From assembly GCF_016086655.4 (NCBI RefSeq), contig NC_052139.2:26602002-26666001 (forward strand): a DNA stretch of 64,000 bases. Direction: 5' to 3'. The translations under genes were made by a program, and so were the position numbers. The stretch comes from Lepeophtheirus salmonis. Its lineage: Eukaryota > Arthropoda > Copepoda > Siphonostomatoida > Caligidae. This document shows positions 1 through 11,099 of the stretch, piece by piece (position 1 is the stretch's first letter; each line of letters begins with the position of its first letter). The notes below the pieces were generated by a model. That model was given only the letters and a program-made list of their open reading frames with translations, was not told where the DNA came from and did no database searches.

Positions 1-916
1 CTTCAAATTAAAAACAATTGGTATAATGGTTAAAATATCTGAAAAATATAAGCCTGATAGGCCCCTAGTAGGCTTAATAGTGAAAAAGATTTATTTTTTT
101 TGGGGGAGGGCTGGGGGAGGGGATTCTGCAACAATTAATACGTCAATGATTTTCGATCAAAATCCAACACTATTTTTAACATTTAATTAAAACATAAAAC
201 CATAAATAATATTTTAAAGAAAAAGGGATTTTGGTAGTTTCTACCTGAACATATGATTTTTTTTTAATTTTCCAAAGCCGTTATCATTATTATTTTATTC
301 TAAAAGAGAGAACCAAAAGTTTAAATGATCAATGCTGCGTAAAAGACGAAGATTAAATCTAATAATTGGTTATGGAGTTACAAGCTGATAGACCTTATTG
401 GACTTGACGTAGAAATGAGGATCGACGTCAGATAAATTCCTCCCTATACGTCTTTGCTAGATACGGAGTAGATTTGTGGAGTGGGTGATGGTTATTTTAT
501 TCATCTCTTAGCTACTCAGAGCTAATTATTTCTCGGTTTTTTTTTCTATCAGTAGCGAATAGTAATTTCTACTATGATAATCTTTCTATTTTTTGATTTT
601 ATCCATAAAGAGGAAAGACGTAAATCCAATTAGAAAGAGAAAAAAAGATTACTTTATGACTCAACTCATGTCCAATCTTTCCCTAGAATCCTAAAAATTT
701 AATAAGAAAGAATCTTCACTTGTAATCTTTATCCACCATTTTGTGTGTTACTAAGTGCTGGATCGGTCTAAAAAGAAATCATTCATACCAGACCAGTCCT
801 TCTTACTCTTTTTTGGTAACTAAACCAGCTAAAATTTCAGCTGTTGCAGCTTTATAATAAACATTTTAAAAAGGACTAAATACCTGACGTTTAAAGATGG
901 ATTTTTGTAGTTAATA
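1..916. other. AT-rich stretch without a recognised gene
   Basis: No supported reading frame. A G-rich tract at about 101-122, after a T run, resembles the G-rich caps of the dispersed AT-rich repeat described at 2724-3085 and may be a fragment of it. Around 745-830 there are short GGTC/GACC-rich motifs like those at 13.7 kb. Confidence 0.5.
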
Positions 917-1190
917 TTAGATTGAAGAAAATTTATTTCGTATTTATCGTCCTTTTTTTCAAACTCAGTTAATTTTTTTATAATTGGTTACATCGGATCA
1001 TAAGATAAATCATTGTAAGAGTGTGAGTATATACTACAAATGCCTTTCGGACAGTATTGCACTTGTTTGGTTCAGTCATGAATTATGGTGCGTAAAATAT
1101 GGTGGTCTCAATTGACGAAATTAGCCATATTTTACATTTTTACTACTTAAAAGTGAATAATTAACACGTCGAAAACAACAACAAAAAAAT
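917..1190 (+). mobile_element. 5' end of a mariner element (solo end)
   Basis: This stretch aligns by eye, with gaps, to the first 270 bases of the mariner copy at 36283-37070. Both begin with a TTG-containing terminal motif followed by TATTT, then share an ACATC-GATCATA-GATAA block, the GGACAGTATTG block and the TATTTTAC-TTTTACTACTT block that lies in the transposase N-terminus of the 36-kb copy. The frame here is closed by several stops. The rest of the element is missing: at about 1190 the sequence changes to an inverted transposase of another mariner-like type. This is therefore a truncated relic, perhaps cut by the later insertion of its neighbour. Confidence 0.55.
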
Positions 1191-1640
1191 GGCAATGTAT
1201 ATGAGGTCCATGTTGCACAACAGTGGTTCGAGTGATTTTTTCTCCTCCATTTCTGCCATCTACCTTGAACCACAGAAGGGCTTGAAATTTGACACCACTC
1301 CTGCGACTTCTTGGCCGTGTGACCAGGTGTCACGTCTTGCTACCATACATATTGTACATCCATGTAATCAGCTTCAGTCCTAGGCTTAATGACTGTCTGT
1401 AAGATGTCCATTTATAATTATAATACAATTTTGAATCCCTTGGGGAATCAGTAAAAAAGGCCTGGCCTTACCGTCCGAACCTATGAGGTACCACATCTTG
1501 ATACCTTAAAAATGTTTAGTTCTATTGATTGGAGGAACTTTGATCGATGTGTCAAGTAAGTAGAAGCCATTTCGAGCGTTTCTTATCTGAGAAGATTCTA
1601 ACTGTTAAACCAATGCTTTAACAAAGTCAACAATTTTCTG
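1190..1640 (-). pseudogene. Decayed mariner-like transposase fragment
   Basis: Minus-strand translation in shifting frames gives pieces of the catalytic domain of Tc1/mariner transposases in the right order: RIFSDKK (around the first catalytic Asp, near 1590), a GSDGKARP stretch (near 1470), then QDVTPGHTAKKSQEWC (second catalytic Asp, near 1310-1350). The last motif matches the QDxAPxHTxKKxQEW pattern of mariner-like families. There are many stops and at least three frame changes, and the third catalytic residue and C-terminus are missing. Reading towards lower coordinates, the sequence then runs into the mariner 5' end at 917-1190. The call rests on motif order; the exact family is not determined. 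Confidence 0.55.
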
Positions 1641-1644
1641 GCCT

Positions 1645-2720
1645 ATTTTGACTCCGTTGCCCATGTGGTCCAGGATATCAACCGGGTCTATCATATATGA
1701 CGTTTTTGATGATATTAAATGAATTGGCCGTAGGTTGTAACACGTTTGATAGTCGTGTTGGCATGCAAGACAACCCGTAGGTCGGGATCTTCATAAGGGT
1801 TACAGTGGATGGCCCCTCTCGTGGCAATACATGAATGGACGAAGGGTGCTGACTTTTAATCAAGTCTGTGAGCAAACTGTTTGTCCCATGCACCGAGTAT
1901 CAATTTGGGTCTCTGGAAAGGGTCTTGGATGATAATGTAAAATTTATGATTTCAATGATTTTGTACAATAAGGATCTTATTCACTTATTAAGCAAATTAA
2001 CAGTGTTGTTCAGTTATTTTGCACCTACTTTTTTTTTTTTTTGCTCATTCAAGGTCTGGTTCATTTATTATGCACATTTACAAGTTATTTTGCATATTAA
2101 CTAACTATTTACTTTTACTGCAAATATATATAATTGCCATTTTACTATTTCTATGAAGAAATTATATCCATTCTATTCATATCAACAAAATTTTAGCTTC
2201 GCCTTCAAAAGAGAATTGCAAATTCATGTTATAATACAGAATATTGTTATTTATGAACTAACTAGTGGATAAATAATTTGACAAGGATTGCTGGGAGTCC
2301 TTAAGAGATAAGTAGTCAATTACATAATTGACTAATTACCCAATAATTTTTATGTTTATTTTTGAAAGAAAGGTTGCATGGTAGAATAAATGTAACAATT
2401 TGATGAATGGTAAAAAATATTGGACCAATATAAAAAAAAGATTGAAAGGGAAATAAATTAAGAATGATTAACAATGCACTTTTATATTCCTCGGTTTTGC
2501 GTGATTCTCGGACAAACAAACCCACACAGACATTCACATTTAATGTATATATAATAAAAATGGTTTTATATGAACATATTATGCACATTATTCAAAATGT
2601 TGATACTCGGTCAAAAAAAAATTTCCTATCACCTCGGTTAGAAATATTTCTATCTATGAGGAATCCTTCTGTATAATTCAGTTTCATTATAGCTTATCGA
2701 TTTAATGGTAGATTGAGAAA
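1645..2720. other. AT-rich stretch without a recognised gene
   Basis: The upper part (to about 1900) may be the badly decayed 5' portion of the neighbouring minus-strand transposase, but I could not align it. Between about 1990 and 2100 a motif of the type GTTATTTTGCAC recurs two or three times around a T run, a degenerate direct repeat. Confidence 0.4.
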
Positions 2721-2723
2721 CCC

Positions 2724-3085
2724 AGGGCGTCTGCAGTGGGTGGGCGGAAGGGTCTGAAACCTTTACCCAAATATTGGCTTTCAACTAGAAAATTTAAATT
2801 TTATTTTCCATGAAATATAATTTTTTGTTCATAGTTATGAATTTTTCTCCTAAAAAATTGTTATTTTGTAAACAGGTGTGAGTTTTTTCCTTTTTTGAGA
2901 ATAACTGTAAAAAAGATTCAAAAATTTAATTTTTGAATTTTTTTTTTCCAAAAATTTGATTCTTTATGAACAGCTGTTGATATGTAAATGTTAATTGATT
3001 GACTTTTTTTTGTTTAATTTCAAGAACCAAGCCCATTCCAAAAGAAATACTGTAGATCCCCTAAAGCCCCCGTACGGAAAGTTGA
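2724..3085 (+). repeat. GC-capped AT-rich dispersed repeat, copy 1
   Basis: It starts with a GGGCGTCTGCAGTGGGTGGG cap and ends near CCTAAAGCCCCCGTACGG. Between the caps lie runs alternating A and T tracts of the type AAAAATTTGA. The same architecture (a G-rich or C-rich cap reading 'GGGGCGTC...' plus an A/T-tract interior) recurs at 7110-7305, 9740-9815, 18092-18540, 30120-30370, 43015-43060 and 58150-58690. The shared phrase AGTTTTTTCC...GAGAATA and the spacing to the 30-kb copy support common descent. Class unknown; probably a non-autonomous element. Confidence 0.5.
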
Positions 3086-3859
3086 TGAAGTTACATATTA
3101 AACCTTCAACTAATCAAATTTAAAAAAGTACCGATCGAATACCCTGATATACGTAGAATGAAAAAGACTGTACGATTGAATGGGTAGGAATTGTTTATTA
3201 AAAGATAAGAGCTCTTATTAATTAAAGGTTCATGGAAAATTCTTTTCTATTCATTTAAATCTTAGATTTTTATATCTTATACTTCACACAGTACCTGTCC
3301 ATTCATCTATTGTCTTTCACTCTTATAAGTATTAAATGATTATATATTTAATATGAATATTTTTAAAGGATTATCTTTGATATTATTTTCTATTATTAAT
3401 AATATGTTAATTGTAGCTGGAGGGTGGAGACTTTGCCGGAATTTTTGTTATAAGATATATAAGTGAACTCTTTTTCACCATAATTAAAGAGCTATCCGAA
3501 ACTCCCTTTGCAAACGTGTTATATATATTAATAAATTAAATGTTTTGTATAAAGTAACCTACTAAAACTCATCGTTTTCTGAATATTTTGTCATGAGATT
3601 ATGCAGAAATATGTATTGAAGACTAGGGGTAGTACAGAGCATTGTCCTAAGTTTTTAGATCTGGACGAACAAAGAAATGAAAGATTATAATTAAGAGTTT
3701 GAGAAAAAAATATTAATATGGTGTGATTACTGATGAGTACTTTAGACTTTCGACCGCTCACTAACAAAAATCATCAGTCATTGGGAAGACTGTTGACAGG
3801 ATCAATGGTAACATTATTATTGTCTTAGTAGAGGATTACTTTTTTTGACACCGCACTCT
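3086..3859. other. AT-rich stretch without a recognised gene
   Basis: No feature supported. A short GC-richer patch lies near 3418-3440. The segment ends next to the small minus-strand ORF at 3860-3997. Confidence 0.5.
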
Positions 3860-3997
3860 TCATGTTTTATGAGGAGTGACTGGCAACGTTAAATATGGGT
3901 TATCTTCATTGTCGCTGTGAGGAGCAGCCTCTCCAACCTCACCAGGAACTTTACCCTCAACTTTGGACATTTCTGAACACGAGCATGTAACTAACAT
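3860..3997 (-). CDS. Small ORF, 45 residues, unrecognised
   Basis: A minus-strand ATG at 3995-3997 opens a 45-codon frame ending in TGA at 3860-3862; a second in-frame ATG lies at 3968-3970. The product would be hydrophilic and acidic, with a glycine-, valine- and glutamate-rich middle and the acidic stretch HSDNEDNP. The segment is richer in G and C than its surroundings, which is why it stands out. A CAG immediately upstream of the second ATG could be a splice acceptor. I do not recognise the protein. It could be a short host exon, a processed fragment or a chance ORF; the length alone is weak evidence in this base composition. Confidence 0.2.
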   Translation of the reverse strand: MLVTCSCSEMSKVEGKVPGEVGEAAPHSDNEDNPYLTLPVTPHKT

Positions 3998-3999
3998 TG

Positions 4000-5220
4000 C
4001 TATTGTCGGTATAAGCGTGCAAATACTGTTTTTGATGGCGTCCTAGAGGGGATTTGCATTAATGATTGGCTCTTTCAACTATCAATGTGTATTTTTTTAA
4101 TCTATTTTCAATAAGTATTGTTTAGAGCAATAGTTATTTAACATTATTAATTAATAAAGTACAGTATTAAGGTGACATAAAAAGTCGAAGGTCACAAAAA
4201 GGCTTAACTTCTTTTATTTTTTTATTTTTACGTGTGTAGTAGGTTGTTCAATTTGAATGGTGACATGTTAATACGATCTTCTGTTGTATTTCTATGGAAA
4301 AGTTATGTTTGAAGCTTATGTCTTCAAGGCGTGTTTTTTGACCTCTATCGCCATTAAAAAACGTATTTTTCTCCCACATTCTCTTTTAGTAAAGGGATTC
4401 AGAAGTTTCAATTTTTAAGATATGTTGCTGAATTTCAAAGGTTTCAATTTTATAGTTATCATGTCGATTTAAACAAGTTTTATTAAAGTTTATTTTCTCA
4501 AGTTATACATATGAATATGATACTTATTTTTCGTTTTGAAAAGACAAAATAAATGATAGACCAACAAAATATATTCGATACTCAAACGATCAGAAACACC
4601 GTATTTTCCTACAATTAGAAAATTAGACCTTAAAATCAAGGAACTTTATCATTATATAGAAACAATAAATCCTTCTCATATCCTAGATATTTCTCAGCCT
4701 GCTATTCAATTAATTTAAACATAATTGTAAAAGTAATTACTCTTCTTAAACTAACCGAATAATTCCATCGACAGAGGACATATGTCTTCATATTAGAAGA
4801 TTTCAATATTACCAGAACATTGATAAAGGATCAAGTCTAACCAAAAAAAGTTCAGAAATGTATTAAATGATTTCTTACACAAAGTATTAAGATCATCAAT
4901 AAATAAAAGTTGTCCTTATTGTTAATCGTCGTATGAAGTTAATACTATAACTTGCTTTGATATTATTATCCTTTTCCTGAACATTGAAAGATGAACAAAC
5001 AACAATTGGAACAAATCAATAATTCTGAATCATCACCGAAGTGCTATATTTTACGAAATTGTTATTATTGAGCGATTTACTTCCAATCTTAAATATGTTT
5101 TTTTTAACAATAATTGATTTTTCAATTACAATATACTTTTTTTTTTTTGTAAATTTGTACATATCATTTTTAGTTAGTTGATTAAATTTGTGAGGTTGGA
5201 AAGGGTACTTTTGACAACAT
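4000..5220. other. AT-rich stretch without a recognised gene
   Basis: No feature supported. The part near 4085-4165 has a faint likeness to the dispersed repeat at 36050-36190, too weak to annotate. Confidence 0.5.
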
Positions 5221-5224
5221 CAAT

Positions 5225-5490
5225 GAAAAAAACTATTTTCATCGTTTCAAGACAAGTCTGACTGAGTCTTTTGAGTTCTTTTCAACTCTTTTTTGACACC
5301 ATGGGTCCCCTCAGAGCTCTGATACCAGCTTTGACTACACTTTTTGGATGCATGTCGAGAGTAAGGCCTGCAGTGCCCGTCATCCAAACACCAAGCCCTT
5401 CAAGGCCACTGTCGCCCAACACTGGGACGCTATGACAGATAACAATATACGCAATGGGTGCTAATCCTTTCACTGCCAGCTATATTAATG
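5225..5490 (+). pseudogene. C-terminal fragment of mariner-like transposase (family A)
   Basis: Reading from about 5310, the plus strand encodes FWMHVESKACSARHPNT followed closely by KATVAQHWDAM. This is the segment after the third catalytic residue in mariner-like transposases (FWxHVExKACxxRHxN...LKAxVxxxW), which packs against the catalytic core. The upstream end is scrambled and the far C-terminus decays after the DAM motif. The same segment, in the same order, is found at 40.6-40.76 kb and 46.25-46.33 kb, so these belong to one family. Only the C-terminus survives here. The minus-strand ORF covering it is a shadow. Confidence 0.65.
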
Positions 5491-5494
5491 ATTA

Positions 5495-6080
5495 AGGGAG
5501 CTAAAACGAACATTTAGTAATAGTATTAACTACTTTGAAGTTCTATTGTTAATTAAGAAATTATATCTTGTGAAAAATCGGTAAATATGAAGAGCGGTAT
5601 TTCCTTGCTCCACCATGTATATACAATTCTTTATTTGTTTGAGATTTATTCCTATATTTTATAATTTTTAATCAATGTCTGGTGAATTTAATTAACCGCT
5701 TGGCTCAAAAGTAGTTCCTTGATGAAACTTATGTATTTTCGTCAAATTTGCTGATGGATTATATGTACGAACAAGTGAAATAATGACCTCAAAATACAAT
5801 TCAATGAACTTTTTATTATATGGCTATTTTATTGATGGATAACCAAAAATGCAATGCTCATAACTATTCATACCCGCGACAGTAATGCCATTGTAAATGT
5901 GTCAAACGTGTCGATCTTTGTCTTTCAATTCTTTCAAGATATCTTAATAAAATAAATTCCTTTTCTGAGCACCAAATCTAAACATGATGAGAGATAGCAT
6001 CTCTCCAGAAGAGTCACATGTCCTGTCACACTCAATTTTTGGTAATCATATGATGGAACTCAGTGACGAACTGTATCAGT
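5495..6080. other. No recognised feature before the Tc1 fragment
   Basis: AT-rich sequence. A plus-strand ATG frame begins at 5984 and runs into the Tc1-like fragment, but its first 30 codons match nothing I recognise. Confidence 0.4.
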
Positions 6081-6084
6081 GTCT

Positions 6085-6640
6085 TGAGAATGCCTACAGT
6101 GAAGGAAAAGGTTTGCAAGGCAATTTCAAAACAGTAGGATGCCCCTGTTGCGACCTTCCAGAGCATAATTTACTAGCAAGAGGTTACACAAGAGGTTCAA
6201 CACTATTAATACCCTTAACGTGCGTGGCAGGAAATGTGAAGTGTCCACCAAACTTGCCAGAAAATTATACCCCCTGATCTACAAGAGTCCCCTTACAACA
6301 ACTAAGCCACTAGTGAAATGCTTGACCAGGCGGGGACAAAGGTGTAATGGCCCATCATAGAGCAAGACTTACACAGAGGGGATCTCCATGGACGTAGGCC
6401 TCGGAAGACACCGCTTCTCAGGGGAAAAAACATAAAGACCCTCGCATGGCCTTTACTAGGCGTTATCTGAAGCAAGATCCTAGTTTTTGGTCAACCGTCT
6501 TGTGGTCTAATGAGACGAAGTTAGAGCTATTTGGCCATATGGATGTTCAGTACAAAATTAATAAGGGTATGAATAATTTTCAGGACAAGTTTATATGTAT
6601 ATTAACTCTTGCTAGAGGATTATAGGCACTCTTTTTGAGA
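6085..6640 (+). pseudogene. Decayed Tc1-like transposase (central part)
   Basis: The clearest block (about 6376-6545) reads LHGRRPRKTPLL, then after a frameshift FTRRYLKQDPSFWSTVLWSN and ETKLELFGHMDVQY. This is the classic Tc1 layout: end of the second helix-turn-helix, the basic 'RRPRxKPLL' linker, then the first catalytic block WSDExKxELFGH. Here the catalytic Asp is Asn (WSNE), so the copy would be inactive even without its frameshift. Upstream (6085-6290) the frame GCPCCDLPEHNLLARG resembles the GRPxxLSxxxxxxLxR start of the second DNA-binding domain. The remaining catalytic domain is absent after about 6560. It is a different family from the mariner-like relics nearby. Confidence 0.7.
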
Positions 6641-6649
6641 GCAACTCAA

Positions 6650-7105
6650 TACGTTTACACGGACGATGGATGTGGCAATCTTCTTTAATTCCAAATGTGT
6701 AATAAATAAAAAATATGTAAGTAGACATCAAAATGAGGTAGAGAAACTGCTCTATCATCTACCCCTAATCTAATTCATGTTTCGTTTTTTTTTTATGTTA
6801 TGTGGATATTTACTTGGAGGACATGTAAGAAAAGAGGGATTTTCATTTATTAGGATTTTTATATTATATTCATAAACACCATGTCAGACATCCATAAAAA
6901 AAAACAGAGGGTAATACCATAACTATCTTATGAAAACTTTTTTTTTTAAAGAAAGTAATTATTTTTTCTTCAAAAAGATGAATAAGAAAATAAATGTTAT
7001 TACATTCAAGAACACATTTTAATATGTATTAATTCAACAATCAAAATGTTGAAGGTTTCGGGGTATGTACGGATATAAAGTCAAGGAGGGTACACAATAG
7101 CCAAA
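6650..7105. other. AT-rich stretch without a recognised gene
   Basis: Nothing supported; several poly-T and poly-A runs (6788-6797, 6898-6905, 6941-6948). Confidence 0.5.
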
Positions 7106-7109
7106 AAAG

Positions 7110-7305
7110 ATTGCTTATAACTTTATTTATAAAATAAATAGTTAGTTATTCCGCAAGATTATATATTTCTTATGAGATGACTTGGTTTTTGAAATTTCTT
7201 TCAAAAAAATTAAAAAAAATCTATTAAGATTCAAAAATTCCTTAATTTTTGTAGGGGGGGAGGCTATAGCCCCTCCATCCTATCCCTTGCGGACGCCCCT
7301 AAATA
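7110..7305 (-). repeat. GC-capped AT-rich dispersed repeat, copy 2
   Basis: On the minus strand it begins with AGGGGCGTCCGCAAGGGATA, continues through AGGGGCTATAGCCTCCCCCC and then enters A/T-tract sequence. The cap resembles those at 2724 and 18092; the interior is shortened. Confidence 0.5.
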
Positions 7306-7309
7306 TTGT

Positions 7310-7470
7310 TGGATTTCGCTCGGAAAATTCAAAACCGGTCTTAGACCATTATGATTTTTTTTAGTAGACCGAACTATTTCTGTCTACTAAAGAAGTTTTC
7401 TCTGACTGGTCTTGATTGGTCCAGAAGAAAAATAGATCCTGATCAATCTTACAAGAAAAATAGTGTATCT
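7310..7470. repeat. GGTC/GACC-rich motif cluster
   Basis: Several imperfect copies of GGTCT and its complement (ACCGGTCTTAGACC, GTAGACCGAACT, CTGGTCTTGATTGGTCCAG). Similar clusters occur at 745-830, 13690-13820, 43140-43260, 43770-43860 and 44150-44310, so this is a dispersed degenerate repeat of unknown origin. Confidence 0.4.
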
Positions 7471-7759
7471 GCATTGGTTCTCTTTTAAAATTTGCCATAA
7501 CCCGATTTTATAAATAGTTTCTTTTTAGAATTTTATTTTCTTGGCTTGGATTTGGGGCGGTTTATTACCCTCAAATTTAACACATAAAAGTAACAGTATA
7601 ATTATTAACTTCTAAAGCAAATGACCAAACAAACACTTAAATAACCAACATAGTATAAATATTAAAATGACGAAATAAAGTATTTAAATATCTAAAATGA
7701 GTTTATCATTTAAAAACAAAACAAAAAAAAACATTAATAATTAATAAAACTTCCAGTCA

Positions 7760-9548
7760 GTTTATTGTCAAGTGATTATAATCTACAAAATTTGATTCAC
7801 AAATTTCGGGCTATTACTAAGTACGTTTCTCCCTCATCAACGGTTCCCAAATTTGGACTATTTCTTATTATTTCATTTTGCGAATAAGGACACTTCAGGA
7901 AAAAATGAATATCATCCTTTTCATTCTCCTCACACAGCCTAAAAATGCTTGTACCGTTCTTTTATATCTATTTATCTGTAGGCAGCAAATTTGAAATGTG
8001 CCTATAAATGACCCACCATGTGTAATGAGAAATCAAAGAGCATTAAATGCTTTTTAAAATCACATTGTCACATTTGTTAATCCCCTTTCTCTTCCTGAAC
8101 TTTTCGATTAGCCTCAAACCAGATGAAGTAAGTAGAATTATGCGGTTCTTGATCCTCTCCTTCGAAATACTATTTATGGATGTAAAAATGGATTCACAGT
8201 TCTTTCAGGACAAACGAACAACACATTTTGTTAAAATGTGTATTCATTTTAACAAAATGAAAATAAATTGTTGATGGCGTTAGTTGTGTGTCAAAATTGT
8301 GAGCATCTACCTACAATAACATTTTATGAAGGTTGATGTCTTACATAAATAATATTTGGACAACTCATATATCAAGATAGGATAATAAATTGGTGATGTA
8401 TTTTTCATTCAGCTGTTTTCATTACTTTCCATAAACCTTTGTTTTTTTCTTTATTCATCTACAAAAGTTACATCATATACATTTACTTTAAAATAACTGT
8501 CTCAGAAAAAAATAATATCAAAATAGAAAATAAATCAATGCACTCCCATACGCACGTTTGAAATGAAGACTAACAAATAATCCAAGAACAAGTTTTTGAA
8601 AGTTCAAAAGACAACTATAAAATGAACAAAACATAACTGGAAAAACGAAAAAAAACATACAAAATGAAAACATGCAAATTACTATTTCGAACTGAAAAAA
8701 ATGATCTTTTTAAAATTGCAAATGATCTTAAACAAAACCATCAAGTATCTGGCTGAGAATAAAGGATAAAGTTTAATTAGATGATCTCCTGCAAACTTCC
8801 AAGTTGAGATGTTATCATCTTGAATATAATCGTAAAAGCACTATAGCAAACAGCTGCAACATTGAAAAGCACTATAGCAAACAGCTGCAACATTGAAAAT
8901 GCTCTTAATTTCCCCATGTTTATAGGTTTCAAACGTATCAGTTTCTCCACCATAAGTACTTTTCATTTTAAAATAGTATACTCAATTGCTTTGGTCTTTT
9001 CTGGAGCATTAACTTTTCTACTCGATAATCCAAATAGTAGGATAGGAGAAACAGTTATTTTATAACTCCTTTTAAATTGAGCAAAACAATCTCTCTCAGT
9101 ATCTACAGAGCCTGACAATTACTAAAAACATGAACAGCAGAGTTAAATAGCTTACCACAGTCTTTACAGAGAGATTGAAATAAATACATCCCGAGGATAT
9201 TTGAAATTGTGCCGTGAACTTCTTACCATCTCCTTTACTAGTAAGAGATTTTAAATTTCGACTTGGCCAAGACTCCGATATCCCATGAGCATCTAAAAAT
9301 ATGTTCCATAATTTCTTCAATCCAATAGAACGCGAATAACTTCTAAGATAAAATAAAAACTAACCACAATTGAAAACCGAACTATCAGTTTTGTCATGAA
9401 TAGATAATATATTTTTTGAAGGAGCTTCAATATCCAAATTTACCGGATCTATCAGGTTTATAAAATAATACTGTTTACTGAAATTTTTACTAACTATATC
9501 CACTGTCTTACTTGAGTTATACTTAGGCTGACCATTCCAAAATCCATG
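7760..9548 (-). pseudogene. LINE (non-LTR retrotransposon) ORF2, C-terminal part
   Basis: On the minus strand, with stops and frameshifts, the lower end (about 7850-8030) encodes HYTWWVIYRHISNLLPT, then RLCEENEKDDIHFFLKCPYS. This is the C-terminal region of many LINE ORF2 proteins, where an LPT motif precedes a CxLC...HxxxxC metal-binding motif. Further upstream (8870-9060) LLFGLSSRKVN...INMGKLRAFSMLQ resembles the 'FxWxxKxxRVxxxxL...GGLxxxN' thumb-connection segment. At 9096-9545 come KKLWNIFLDAHGISESW and FWNGQPKYNSSKTVD, protein-like but not identified. The reverse-transcriptase core of what is probably the same element lies at 11100-12330. Clade not determined. Confidence 0.6.
8838..8899. 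repeat. Perfect 31-bp tandem duplication
   Basis: The 31-base unit at 8838-8868 (GCACTATAGCAAACAGCTGC and 11 more bases) is repeated exactly at 8869-8899. Being perfect inside an otherwise decayed LINE, it must be a recent event, a replication slip or an assembly error. Confidence 0.9.
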
Positions 9549-9739
9549 ACTTGTGAAGGGAACGCAAAATTGAATGGCGTTCCATGGAACGTGCGTTCAA
9601 TGAACCAACGCTGGACAGTAGGGATTTTTTTTAACGATGAACGCTGACGCTAAAAATGAGATTCTAGGGTTCCATTCCAATAGGTCATAATTTCGGAAGG
9701 AGTGTAGTGGTCCTCAGGATAAGTATCCTAGAAACCCAC

Positions 9740-9815
9740 CTATGCAAATTCCGGGCAATTTTTGAAATTGGAGAGGGACTTAAATCCTCCCTCCCTCCCC
9801 CCTTCAGACGCCCCT
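9740..9815 (-). repeat. GC-capped AT-rich dispersed repeat, copy 3 (cap only)
   Basis: The minus strand reads AGGGGCGTCTGAAGGGGGGA followed by GGGAGG repeats and TTTAAGTCCCTCTCC. It carries the same AGGGGCGTC start as copy 2. Confidence 0.45.
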
Positions 9816-9965
9816 GATATTAATATTCATATAAAAGTGAATTAACCACTCTAAAAAGTACATAATTATTATTTATGTTCTTTTTAAGCAGTAATAATTT
9901 AATTCCACTTGTACCCAATTAAACAAATTCTCACGCTCTTAATTTTTTCTTGTTATTTTTCGTAG

Positions 9966-10037
9966 GGATTAAAGTACTTCACAATGAGTGGATATTTAAG
10001 TAGAACGTTAAGTTTAACGTTACTGGCTGCAATCAAG
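9966..10037 (+). other. Exon-like segment with possible start codon
   Basis: A strong pyrimidine tract ending in CGTAG precedes 9966, and AAG|GTATAG follows 10037, matching acceptor and donor consensus. Inside, ATG at 9984 gives 18 open codons (MSGYLSRTLSLTLLAAIK) to the donor in phase 0. The peptide has a polar start, one Arg and a hydrophobic run, as at the beginning of a signal peptide or mitochondrial presequence. The exon would carry an 18-base 5' leader. No downstream partner exon was found. It sits inside the segment that interrupts the LINE, so chance or a captured exon are both possible. Confidence 0.2.
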
Positions 10038-10204
10038 GTATAGTATTTCTATACATCTTTGCTGCAATGTATTTTTTCAATGTCTGCTACATGTCGGGTT
10101 TAGTTTTAAAAAAAAACCTATTTAATTTTATGAAAAATACACAAATCATATATTTATAGAGGTTCAATCATTTATATTTATGAAATGACAATTTATACTT
10201 CAAA

Positions 10205-10530
10205 GAGATATTCTGCTCAATTATAGGCATTGAATTCAAATTTCTGGGATGAATTAAAATATTCAAGAGTTTGAACTTTAGTTTAAAAACTCCGTTTTAT
10301 CTACTTGACTTAATAGGGCACGATATTGTATTAAAAATATAATTGATTAATTTCTTAATTCTATAAATTTTGGATAGTTTAAGTACAATTAGCGATGCTT
10401 CCAAAGGATTAACCAGAATCATTTATTTGTTAAAATTAGCTATAATTTATTGGAAAATTGATTCCATGCTCAATTTCGTGAAAAATTATTCTACCCTACT
10501 TTTGTGTTGACCTGCTACAAATATGCAATT
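10205..10530 (+). repeat. Rep-1 dispersed repeat, copy 1
   Basis: It shares, in order, a CAAATTT-TGGGATGA block (near 10240) and a block reading TCAATTT-GAGAAAAAT, ATTCTA-C, TTTTGTGTTGA, then a CTACAAATAT end (10462-10530). The best-preserved units (23110-23470 and 62390-62734) are about 350 bp long. Confidence 0.5.
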
Positions 10531-11099
10531 TTATTACAATGACTCAGTACTAATAAAAGTTGGTCATAAGTTATATATAATAGATTAATAATTAATTATG
10601 GTTTAATTAATCTATATTAACGTATGGGATTATGAGTAGATCGATATAAATCACTCCTTCTGAGAAAATATAATATTTTTCATTTTAAGTTGGCTATTAG
10701 TGATTCGAACTTTAGTTTAATTAATTTTTTTTTATATGATGCCAATCGACATTCCAGACAAAAAACAATTTTTCCCACTCCAGGGATACATGAAAGCGTT
10801 CTCGTTTTTCTACATTAAATTTAATTTCACAATTTCATTTGGAGTATCCAATTTTTTTATGCTTCAAAAACTTACAGCTTCATTTAACGAGTGTACTAGT
10901 ATATGTATGATACTGTACAAGCTAGGTACTACCTAATAATTGGAACGCTGATCGGAACCAAAATAATGGTTGAACGATGAATGCTGAACGAAAAAGGAAA
11001 AATTACACGGAACGCCAAAATAGCGAAACGCTTACAAGCCTGCAAACTACCCACTGGTCCGCACCCCATATAGGGGAAAGTAAGTCAATAAACATTTAA

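Larger units (their letters stand above)
9549..11040. mobile_element. Inserted segment splitting the LINE, with GAACG-rich ends
   Basis: The LINE reading stops near 9548 and resumes near 11050-11100. Both ends of the intervening 1.5 kb carry clustered GGAACGC/GAACGATGAACGCTGAACG-like motifs (9555-9655 and 10942-11025), seen nowhere else in the window, so they look like the two ends of one inserted element. At 9558-9582 the motif GGAACGC...GGCGTTCC forms a small palindrome. The interior holds a GC-capped repeat (9740-9815), an exon-like segment (9966-10037) and a Rep-1 copy (10205-10530). The exact borders and any target-site duplication could not be fixed by eye. Confidence 0.4.
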
